A stretch of DNA of 22,299 nucleotides from Lachnospiraceae bacterium (GTDB lineage: Bacteria; Bacillota; Clostridia; Lachnospirales; Lachnospiraceae). The stretch spans positions 1 through 22,299 of the forward strand of contig VSNE01000007.1 in the NCBI GenBank assembly GCA_009774155.1, read 5' to 3'. Each line of letters starts with the position of its first letter. Positions within the stretch are counted from its first letter, which is position 1. The notes beneath the pieces were generated by a model. The model was not told where the DNA came from and made no database searches. It saw only the letters and a list, made by a program, of their open reading frames with translations. A program made the translations under genes and the position numbers. This document shows positions 15,257-21,735 of the stretch, piece by piece.

Positions 15257-16573
15257 ATGGTATTCAGCAGCCTTTTATTTATTTTTCGGTTTCTTCCGGC
15301 GTTTCTGATGCTTTACACGCTGTCGCCGGAAAAGTATCAGAATTTGGTGCTTTTTCTCGGAAGTCTGATTTTTTATGCATGGGGAGAGCCGGTCTATATA
15401 GGAATAATGCTTTTTTCCACCTTTCTGGATTATGGCAACGGCAGGCTGCTTGAATATGCATTTTGCAACGGAAAAACATATATGGCAAGGGCGGTGCTTA
15501 CAGAGTCCGTCCTTGTCAATCTGTCTCTCTTGGGCATTTTTAAGTATGCAGGCATTTTCCCCCTTCCCATCGGTATCTCCTTCTACACATTCCAGACCAT
15601 GTCTTATACCATCGATGTCTACCGGAGGGAAGCGCCTGTCCAGAAGGATTTGATCGCTTTTGGAGCTTATGTGGCCATGTTTCCCCAGCTTATCGCAGGT
15701 CCTATTGTCCGGTATGCGGATGTGGAAGAGGAACTGAACAGGCGCAGACAGACATGGGAGGACGGATACGAAGGAATCGGAAGATTTTGTATCGGACTGG
15801 GTAAAAAGGTTCTGATGGCGAACCAGATAGGGCTTCTGTGGGAGCAGGTGCAGGGGATTCCTCCGGAGCAGATGAGCGCTTTGACGGCATGGATTGGAAG
15901 CCTGGCCTATGCATTGCAGCTTTATTTTGATTTTTCGGGCTATTCGGATATGGCTATCGGACTTGCGCAGATGCTGGGATTCCATTTGAAGGAAAACTTT
16001 GACTATCCGTACCGTTCCGGAAGTATCACCGAATTCTGGAGAAGATGGCATATATCATTGGGACAATGGTTCCGGGAGTATGTCTATATTCCGCTTGGAG
16101 GAAACAGGCGCGGTCTTGCAGTTCAGATACGGAACATATTGATTGTATGGGCGCTGACCGGAATCTGGCATGGAAAAGGGTGGAATTTTCTGGTATGGGG
16201 ATTGTATTTCGGGCTTCTTTTACTGTTGGAAAAATGTTTTTTTCTGGTATGGCTGAAAAAGTTTCCGGCGGTCGGCCGCCTTTATACGATTAGCGCGGTT
16301 CTGGTGGGAATGACTGTATTTGCCCTGGAGGATTTACGCGCAGGAGTCCGGTGGATATTTATGATGGCCGGCGGGTCGGGCAGTTTTATCAATTCAGGTA
16401 CGGCATGGATTGTTTCTAATTATGGGATCTTGCTTTTGCTTGGGATTTTCGGCGCAGTCGGCTTTGGAAAAAAAGTAAGTGAAAAACTGCCTGTCAGAAT
16501 TGCTGTATTTTTTCTGTCCATAGCCTATCTTGTGGATGCTGCCTATAATCCTTTTTTATATTTTAGGTTTTAA
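15257..16573 (+). CDS. MBOAT family membrane O-acyltransferase (AlgI/DltB-like)
   Basis: A 438-residue multi-pass membrane enzyme that moves an acyl group, usually acetyl, across the membrane to an extracellular acceptor. Family motifs: LPIGISFYTFQTMSYTIDVY near residue 110, AMFPQLIAGPIVRY, LYFDFSGYSDMAIGLAQMLG, ENFDYPYRSGSITEFWRRWH (His265), EYVYIPLGGNR, and TGIWHGKGWNFLVWGLY with the conserved catalytic-region His305. The start ATG 15257 lies 3 bp after the DUF4358 stop and has only a weak ribosome site, so translation is probably coupled; the same holds for the DHHW gene 3 bp downstream. Length is slightly under the usual 460-490. The acceptor could be a wall polymer, teichoic acid or exopolysaccharide; no such synthesis gene is in the window. 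Confidence 0.92.
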   Translation: MVFSSLLFIFRFLPAFLMLYTLSPEKYQNLVLFLGSLIFYAWGEPVYIGIMLFSTFLDYGNGRLLEYAFCNGKTYMARAVLTESVLVNLSLLGIFKYAGIFPLPIGISFYTFQTMSYTIDVYRREAPVQKDLIAFGAYVAMFPQLIAGPIVRYADVEEELNRRRQTWEDGYEGIGRFCIGLGKKVLMANQIGLLWEQVQGIPPEQMSALTAWIGSLAYALQLYFDFSGYSDMAIGLAQMLGFHLKENFDYPYRSGSITEFWRRWHISLGQWFREYVYIPLGGNRRGLAVQIRNILIVWALTGIWHGKGWNFLVWGLYFGLLLLLEKCFFLVWLKKFPAVGRLYTISAVLVGMTVFALEDLRAGVRWIFMMAGGSGSFINSGTAWIVSNYGILLLLGIFGAVGFGKKVSEKLPVRIAVFFLSIAYLVDAAYNPFLYFRF

Positions 16574-16575
16574 TA

Positions 16576-17616
16576 ATGAAAAAAAACAATAAAAAAACAG
16601 TAGTCTGTCTGCTGTTCTTTTGTACATTATGCGGATTTTGGGCCGCGGATTGTTTTACAGAGGACAGGCTCTATTCAGAATGGGAAAAAAGAATACTGGC
16701 GCAGAAGCCCACGGCAGAATGGTCTTCTGTTATGAACGGAAGCTATGGAAATGCGTATGAGGAATGGCTGCTGGATCAGTTTCCCGGAAGGGACAGGTGG
16801 GTTCATGCAAAGACACAATGCGAGATTCTGCTTGGGAAAAAGGAGATAGACGGGATTTATCTTGGAAAGGACGGCTATCTGTTTTCCGAAAGCACAGAAA
16901 CAGCCGACTGGGACAGACTGGAGCTTCTTATGAAAGAACAATTTGGAGAAAGGAAGGTCAGCCGGGTTCATGTTCCGAACGCGGGAGCGGTTCTGAAAGA
17001 AAAAATGCCCCCCATGCTCTGCTTTAAGGCTGTGGAGGAGGATCGGATTTGGCGGAGGCTGAGGGAACACAGGCAGGAAGATATCTTTTTCAGAACAGAC
17101 CATCATTGGACAATGCTGGGAGCCTACTACGCCTATGAGGCGTGGGCAGAGGAACAGGGACTGGTTCCGGTGCCGCTGCAGAATTTCCGGAAGCGGACAC
17201 TCAAAAAGGATTTTCTGGGAACACATTACGGAAGGCTTCATTATGCCCGTCAGGCCGACAGAATGGATTTCTATGATTCGGGCGCGGTATGTGATGTGGT
17301 CTATGATCTGGGAGAATCCAGGGTGAGAGGGATGTACCAGGAGCAGTATTTGTCTACAGAGGATGCCTATCGTTTCTTTTTGGACGGAAACCATGCGGTT
17401 GTACAGATTACGACGGGAATGGGGGACGGTCATCTGGCGGTGCTGAAGGATTCCTTTGCCAATAATTTTGTTCCGTTTTTGCTGTCTCATTATGGAAAAA
17501 TCACTGTGATTGACCCCAGATATTTCAGGGCGGATGCCGTAGAGTGGCTTTCCGGGCAGGATGTGACGCAGATCTTGATTCTTGCCCAGGATGCTGCAGA
17601 GGTTTCCTGCAGATGA
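16576..17616 (+). CDS. DHHW family protein (AlgX/AlgJ-like, extracellular acyltransferase partner)
   Basis: A 346-residue protein with one N-terminal hydrophobic segment (about 8-27) and an otherwise extracytoplasmic body. It carries FRTDHHWTMLGAYYAYEAW with the name-giving Asp175-His176-His177-Trp178, and late in the protein VLKDSFANNFVPFLLSHYG with the Ser that DHHW/SGNH-like enzymes use as nucleophile, then VIDPRYF. Together these give a plausible Ser-Asp-His triad. In AlgX and AlgJ such proteins take the acetyl group from an MBOAT partner and place it on the polymer (known for relatives). ATG 16576 follows the MBOAT stop by 2 bp. The gene ends 6 bp from the convergent ArsR gene with no terminator between. 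Confidence 0.88.
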   Translation: MKKNNKKTVVCLLFFCTLCGFWAADCFTEDRLYSEWEKRILAQKPTAEWSSVMNGSYGNAYEEWLLDQFPGRDRWVHAKTQCEILLGKKEIDGIYLGKDGYLFSESTETADWDRLELLMKEQFGERKVSRVHVPNAGAVLKEKMPPMLCFKAVEEDRIWRRLREHRQEDIFFRTDHHWTMLGAYYAYEAWAEEQGLVPVPLQNFRKRTLKKDFLGTHYGRLHYARQADRMDFYDSGAVCDVVYDLGESRVRGMYQEQYLSTEDAYRFFLDGNHAVVQITTGMGDGHLAVLKDSFANNFVPFLLSHYGKITVIDPRYFRADAVEWLSGQDVTQILILAQDAAEVSCR

Positions 17617-17622
17617 AAATGC

Positions 17623-17925
17623 TTATTCTTCAATATGCTCCAGACCCTGACTCAGAATATTTTCCACATGGTGATCCGCAAGAGAGTAATAGATGGTTTT
17701 GCCGTCTCTTCGGAATTTGACCAGGCGGTGCTGCTTTAATATACGAAGCTGATGGGAAATAGAGCTGGGGGTCATGGACAGCGCCTGGGCGATGTCATTG
17801 ACACACAGCTCCTGATCCAGCAGTATATATAAAATCTTGATTCTGGTGGAATCGCCGAAAACCTTATAAAATTCAGAAAGATAATAAATTTCTTCTTCAG
17901 CGGGCATGTGAATATTCTGGTTCAT
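17623..17925 (-). CDS. ArsR/SmtB family metal-responsive repressor
   Basis: A 100-residue winged-helix dimeric repressor. Residues 16-36 form the first helices (KVFGDSTRIKILYILL), ELCVNDIAQALSMTPSSISH (39-58) the DNA-recognition unit, and KFRRDGKTIYYSL the wing. The last helix LADHHVENILSQGLEHIEE carries Asp84, His86, His97 and Glu100. These are the alpha-5 metal ligands of the SmtB/CzrA group, in the same spacing and, for CzrA, the same numbering (from memory), so Zn(II), Co(II) or a similar ion is the likely signal. Only one Cys (Cys41) is left of the ELCVCD box, so an alpha-3 arsenic or cadmium site is unlikely. I chose ATG 17925 (AGGAAC about 6 bp upstream) over a frame extending to 18030, which would cover the promoter. 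The divergent efflux genes are the only visible target besides itself. Confidence 0.9.
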   Translation of the reverse strand: MNQNIHMPAEEEIYYLSEFYKVFGDSTRIKILYILLDQELCVNDIAQALSMTPSSISHQLRILKQHRLVKFRRDGKTIYYSLADHHVENILSQGLEHIEE

Positions 17926-17956
17926 AGCTGTTCCTGCTTTCTTTCTTGCTCCCCTT

Positions 17957-17988
17957 ATTATATCGGACATATGAATGAAAATCAATAT
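17957..17988 (-). promoter_or_regulatory. ArsR gene promoter with overlapping dyad, candidate operator
   Basis: Read on the minus strand, TTGATT (17985-17980) and TATAAT (17962-17957) lie 17 bp apart, a good sigma-A promoter. An imperfect inverted repeat, ATATGAAT-N4-ATCAATAT (plus strand 17969-17988, 6 of 8 positions paired), covers the -35 box and part of the spacer. This is the usual place for autorepression by ArsR/SmtB proteins. The operator call is inference. Confidence 0.5.
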
Positions 17989-18138
17989 TTGCTCAATTTC
18001 AGTTTCTGCGTTTTTTATCATGAGAGTCAAAAGGTTTTACTGCCAAAGGCAGCACAGCCAGGCTTCGCAGACATTCAGAAAGGCGTTCACCGTATTTTCA
18101 CGTTTTCCTCACAATTTCAACACAAAGGTTTCAAGCTT

Positions 18139-18166
18139 TTCACACAAATTACCAGTAAAATATAAT
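18139..18166 (+). promoter_or_regulatory. Predicted promoter of the membrane-fusion protein operon
   Basis: TTCACA (18139-18144) and TATAAT (18161-18166) are spaced by 16 bp, with a predicted start near 18173 and a leader of about 70 bases. It lies about 150 bp from the ArsR promoter, so one operator is unlikely to serve both. The rest of the 17926-18244 gap holds no other gene that I can see. Confidence 0.55.
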
Positions 18167-18244
18167 CTGGAAGAACGCGTGGTCGTCCGCAGAAGGAAAA
18201 CGGACATACAAAGGCCGTAAGCTTATAATATGAGGAGGAGTCTT

Positions 18245-19807
18245 GTGAAGAAAAAAAGAATCATAATGATCGGAGGGATTGCCGCGGCCGCGGCTGCGGG
18301 TCTGCTGGGCGCGCGGATGTACAGCCGGCAGAAATCCATGAAAGCCGCGTCAGAGAATATAAAGCAGGTGGAAACGGTACAGGTAACAAAGCAGAACCTG
18401 ATAAATTCCATCAGTGTGACAGGCAGCATAGAGAGCGCGGACGCCTGGGATGTATCCGCAAGCGCAAAAAATGTGAAGGTACTGAAGGTTCACTATAAAG
18501 TAGGAGATTATGTGAATCAGGGCGATGTGGTCGCGGTGCTGGATTCAGGAGAGCTGGAGCTTAGTCTTACGGAAGCAAAGAACAAACAGGCATTGAGCGA
18601 ATATAATGAAAGCAAATCCATCGAAACAGCGTCGGAAAATTATGAGTCGGCTGTGGAGGACGGAACAGATACATACAATAAAACGGTAAAAGAGGAATCG
18701 GAGGCGAAGGAGGCCCTTCAGGAAGCAGAGGGAGACCTTGCGGAAGCCTCCGGCCGGCTGAAAAGAAGGGAGGAGGCTCTTGGGGAAGCCGAGGCGGCTC
18801 TGGAAGGGGCTTTGGAGCCCAGAAAGCCGGGTGAGGATGCATCCGGGGAAGAACAGGCGGCCTATCAAGAGGCTCTGGAAGAATACCGTTCTCTGGAAAA
18901 GGTTTTATCAGATGCCCAGGCGGCTTACACAGAGGCCCATCAGGAATATGAGGCAGCCGCCTCCGCGGAGGAACGCGCGGCAGATACCTATGAGAATGCC
19001 GCACAGGCTCTGGAGGATGCCCGAAAGAACAATGACAGAAATATTTCCAGTGCCGCGGATACTCTGGAGAAGGCTCAGAAGGAACATGAATATTCCAATG
19101 ACAGCAGCCAGAAGACAATTGAGAATTATCAGGAGCAAATTGAAAGCTGTACGGTAACCGCACCCATTTCCGGCATTATCACAGCCATGAATGTGGACGA
19201 GGGAGACACTTACATGGGGGAGGGCAGCAGCTTATTCAGCGTGGCGGATGCTGAGCATTTTATTGTGACGGCCAGCGTGGATGAGTACGAGATCAGCGAT
19301 ATTAAAAAGGACATGAAGGCGGCAGTGATTGTGGAGGCAGTCGGAGAGGAGGAGCTTCCGGCAAAGGTTTCCTTTGTCTCCCCCACGGCGGAGAGCTCCG
19401 GCGCAGGAAGCGCTGTCTATAAGATTGAAATTGCGCTGGAGGATTCCAATACGGATCTGAGGATTGGCATGACGGCGAAGGCCAGTATTGTCCTGGATGC
19501 AGCCTATGATGTGCTGACGGTTCCCTATGACTGCGTGGAGACAGATGAGGAGGGTAATTCTGCCGTATATATTGAGAAGGACGGAGAGAAAAAACAGATA
19601 AGCGTGGATGTGGGGATGCAGGGGGATTACTATGTGGAGGTGTCCGGCGAAGGACTGGATGAGAGCACCCTGGTATATTATTCGGTTCCTATGGTTCATA
19701 CAGGCGGTTCCCCTGAAGGCTCGGGCGAAGCTCCGGTGATGGTTATGCCAATGGGAGGAGGAACGCCTTCCGGAGGCGGCCGCAGAGGCGGTCCGGGAGG
19801 CTTCTAG
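18245..19807 (+). CDS. Periplasmic adaptor / membrane-fusion protein of an ABC exporter (MacA/YknX/HlyD-like)
   Basis: A 520-residue protein with an N-terminal anchor (KKKRIIMIGG then an Ala-rich hydrophobic stretch to about residue 23). Domain order: barrel start VETVQVTKQNLINSISVTG, lipoyl half VLKVHYKVGDYVNQGDVVAV, a very long Glu/Ala-rich coiled-coil hairpin (about residues 95-300), lipoyl second half CTVTAPISGIITAMNVDEGD, barrel SVADAEHFIVTASVDEYEI, and a Gly-rich tail GGGTPSGGGRRGGPGGF. The start is GTG 18245, because AGGAGG (18233-18238) is itself inside the longer ATG 18230 frame and ideally spaced for the GTG. The gene is followed after 12 bp by an ABC ATPase gene. In MacAB-like systems the adaptor stimulates the ABC pump; substrate unknown. 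The hairpin is long for a monoderm protein. Confidence 0.88.
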   Translation: MKKKRIIMIGGIAAAAAAGLLGARMYSRQKSMKAASENIKQVETVQVTKQNLINSISVTGSIESADAWDVSASAKNVKVLKVHYKVGDYVNQGDVVAVLDSGELELSLTEAKNKQALSEYNESKSIETASENYESAVEDGTDTYNKTVKEESEAKEALQEAEGDLAEASGRLKRREEALGEAEAALEGALEPRKPGEDASGEEQAAYQEALEEYRSLEKVLSDAQAAYTEAHQEYEAAASAEERAADTYENAAQALEDARKNNDRNISSAADTLEKAQKEHEYSNDSSQKTIENYQEQIESCTVTAPISGIITAMNVDEGDTYMGEGSSLFSVADAEHFIVTASVDEYEISDIKKDMKAAVIVEAVGEEELPAKVSFVSPTAESSGAGSAVYKIEIALEDSNTDLRIGMTAKASIVLDAAYDVLTVPYDCVETDEEGNSAVYIEKDGEKKQISVDVGMQGDYYVEVSGEGLDESTLVYYSVPMVHTGGSPEGSGEAPVMVMPMGGGTPSGGGRRGGPGGF

Positions 19808-19819
19808 GAGGCATATGTG

Positions 19820-20473
19820 ATGGAAAGTAAGATCATTATTGATTTAAAGGGAATTATTAAGCGGTTTTATATGGGTATGCCCAATGAACTGGAGATTCTG
19901 CACGGGATCAACCTTCAGGTGAATCAGGGGGAGTTTATTTCGATCGTAGGTTCCTCCGGCTCCGGCAAAACAACGATGATGAATATTATAGGTATTCTGG
20001 ATCGGCCCACACAGGGAGGATATCTGCTGGACGGCGTAGATGTGTCAAAGGCAGGCGACAGGGAGCTGTCCTTAATCCGCAATCAGAAAATTGGATTTGT
20101 GTTCCAGACATACAATCTAATCAGTCGTACCAGCGCTCTTAAAAATGTGGAGCTTCCGATGCTGTATGGGAAGGTCGGGAGAAGGGAGAGAGCGGACAGA
20201 GCCAGAGAGCTTCTTGAAATGGTAGGCATGGAGGAACGAATGAGCCACAACCCGGACGAGTTGTCCGGCGGACAGAAGCAGAGAGTAGCGATTGCCCGGG
20301 CCATGGCAAATAATCCGGCAATTATTCTGGCAGACGAGCCGACAGGTAGTATTAAGTTAGTACAATACTACCCGAAAGAAATACCCGTGATATTATTTTC
20401 ACTGTCAATGCGTATTTCAGAGATAACAGACCGCCACAGTGTACGCTTTTCTTCACGGGTCAGCGATTCATAA
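19820..20473 (+). CDS. MacB/LolD-type ABC ATPase gene, truncated by a mobile element
   Basis: The intact gene would encode a cytoplasmic ATPase of about 225-230 residues for an ABC exporter. The native part, up to about residue 176 (nt 20347), has Walker A VGSSGSGKTTM, Q-loop FVFQTYNLISRTSALKNVEL, signature LSGGQKQRVAIARAM and Walker B AIILADEPTG. Family members continue with NLD and the D- and H-loops; here the frame passes into foreign DNA as SIKLVQYYPKEI and stops at 20473, giving 41 unrelated residues. Without the H-loop the protein cannot be a working ATPase. The start is ATG 19820 with TAGGAGG 8 bp upstream (GTG 19817 possible). The expected permease gene is not visible and would lie beyond the element. 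Excision of the element could restore the gene. Confidence 0.88.
   Translation: MESKIIIDLKGIIKRFYMGMPNELEILHGINLQVNQGEFISIVGSSGSGKTTMMNIIGILDRPTQGGYLLDGVDVSKAGDRELSLIRNQKIGFVFQTYNLISRTSALKNVELPMLYGKVGRRERADRARELLEMVGMEERMSHNPDELSGGQKQRVAIARAMANNPAIILADEPTGSIKLVQYYPKEIPVILFSLSMRISEITDRHSVRFSSRVSDS
20345..20372. repeat. Inverted repeat at the integration junction, probable attL/attR core region
   Basis: GGTAGTATT (20345-20353) and AATACTACC (20364-20372) are perfect 9-bp inverted arms around 10 bases. The GGTA at the left edge fits the codons of the interrupted ATPase gene (GGT for Gly of EPTG), while the rest is foreign. The stop codon of the serine recombinase lies inside the right arm. Dyad structure next to an integrase gene is usual for serine recombinase attachment sites. 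The exact crossover bases cannot be fixed without the empty site or the other end. Confidence 0.55.
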
Positions 20474-21735
20474 ATATTCTTAAAATCAGCTTGCAGCAAC
20501 TTTTCCACGGCTTCAAAATCGGGCGGGGCTTCTGCTGCGGGTTCCGGGAGCTGCCGGAGTGCCGCCGTGTATATTTCATAGTCCTTCTTGTATTCTTCAA
20601 TGTCAATCAGTTCATTCACATAAAGTTCTTTTAGTTTTGTCAACTTCCTTTTCAGGGCGGCTTTATCTGTCCGCAGGGCAACTTTTTTCTTTTCTGCCGC
20701 TTTTACTTCCCATTCCAGACGGACCCGGTTCAGTTCGGATTCCATATTGTCAAAAAGCCATTTTTCAATCACGTATTCCCGGACGGATTTATTGTGGTTA
20801 CACCTGCCACGCTGAAAATGCTGGTTACACCTGTAATAATAATAGTCCCGTGTTTTATAGCCGACAAGATTATGATTACATTCGGCACACCTCAGAATTG
20901 ACGTAAATATATAGATCCTGCCGGAAGGAGTGGAACGGGCGTTTCTTTTCAGGAGGACTTGAACACGGTCGAATTGTTCCTTGCTGATGATTGCCGGGCA
21001 GAAGTTTTCATTGCGCCTGCCGCCCCGGTCATAGATTCCAGTATAGAGCGTTTCGGACAGCATACGCCGGAAAGTCATTTGACACCAGTTCACGCCGTAA
21101 GTTTCCCGGATATGCTTCACGGTTTCACGCTGGCTGACGATGTTTTCAAAGTGGCTGAAAGCGTCCTGCACAATCCTGGCTTTTTCCGGTACAACTTCAA
21201 GCCGCTTTTCTTCACTGACCCTGTACCCGAAGGGGCAGGAGCCGGAAACGACGGTTCCGTGGGAAATCTTGCTGTCAAAAACAACGTCTATTCTTTCCCC
21301 GCAAATATCGGCTTCATTCTGGGCGATTGACAGCTTGACATTTATGTATAAACGTCCGTTTGCGCTTGTTGTGTCGTATTCTTCATCAGTTGTCTTCCAG
21401 CCGCAACCGTGAGCCTGCAATATTTCCATGACCTTGTAATAATCAGCGACAGACCGAAACCAGCGGTCAAGGCGGCAGAACAGCAGCAAGTCAACTTCAT
21501 CACGCTTCACGGATTCTATCATTTTTTGAAATTCTGACCGCTTGTGCATATTCTTTCTGGCGGTTCTCGCAGCGTCGATATATACCCCGGTTACAATCCA
21601 GCCTTTTTCCCTCGCGTATGCTTCCAGCCGTTCCTGCTGGGCTTCAAGGGAAAGACCTTTTATTTTTTGTTCTTCCCCTGATACCCGGATATAAAGGGCG
21701 GCACGGACCAGCGGCGGCAATTCCTTATTTTTCAT
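20368..21735 (-). CDS. Large serine recombinase (site-specific integrase)
   Basis: A 455-residue DNA recombinase that integrates and excises the element. The catalytic domain (about 1-150) has AALYIRVSGEEQKIKGLSLE with nucleophile Ser19 and Arg17, then LLLFCRLDRWFRS with the paired catalytic arginines. The recombinase domain (about 165-260) includes CPFGYRV and FRRMLSETLYTGIY. A zinc ribbon has Cys283, Cys286, Cys303 and Cys312, and a Lys/Glu-rich coiled coil follows (about 330-390), the module that controls integration versus excision. The length is at the short end of the family. ATG 21735 overlaps the stop of the preceding gene (ATGA), and its stop codon lies within the junction repeat, the usual int-next-to-att layout. 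Confidence 0.93.
   Translation of the reverse strand: MKNKELPPLVRAALYIRVSGEEQKIKGLSLEAQQERLEAYAREKGWIVTGVYIDAARTARKNMHKRSEFQKMIESVKRDEVDLLLFCRLDRWFRSVADYYKVMEILQAHGCGWKTTDEEYDTTSANGRLYINVKLSIAQNEADICGERIDVVFDSKISHGTVVSGSCPFGYRVSEEKRLEVVPEKARIVQDAFSHFENIVSQRETVKHIRETYGVNWCQMTFRRMLSETLYTGIYDRGGRRNENFCPAIISKEQFDRVQVLLKRNARSTPSGRIYIFTSILRCAECNHNLVGYKTRDYYYYRCNQHFQRGRCNHNKSVREYVIEKWLFDNMESELNRVRLEWEVKAAEKKKVALRTDKAALKRKLTKLKELYVNELIDIEEYKKDYEIYTAALRQLPEPAAEAPPDFEAVEKLLQADFKNIYESLTREEKRTLWRSVISEIRIDSENNITGISFG

Noticed and set aside
17907..17926. TGAA-N8-TTCA dyad at the ArsR gene start as a CzrA-like operator
   Set aside because: The spacing is 8, whereas the CzrA-type half-sites I recall are 6 apart, and the bases are explained by the first codons. 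The dyad in the promoter is a better candidate.
17926..18030. Extended N-terminus of the ArsR protein (35 more residues)
   Set aside because: The extension has no ArsR similarity and contains the predicted promoter; ATG 17925 gives the usual family length and metal-ligand numbering.
20300..20400. tRNA gene as the integration target
   Set aside because: No tRNA-like cloverleaf or 3' end at the junction; the target is a protein gene.
20348..20473. The 41 extra residues at the end of the truncated ATPase as a real domain
   Set aside because: They are antisense read-through of the recombinase 3' end and have no relation to ABC ATPases.
20959..21330. Plus-strand open frame of 123 codons in the element
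   Set aside because: Fully antisense to the catalytic and recombinase domains of the integrase; no ribosome site.
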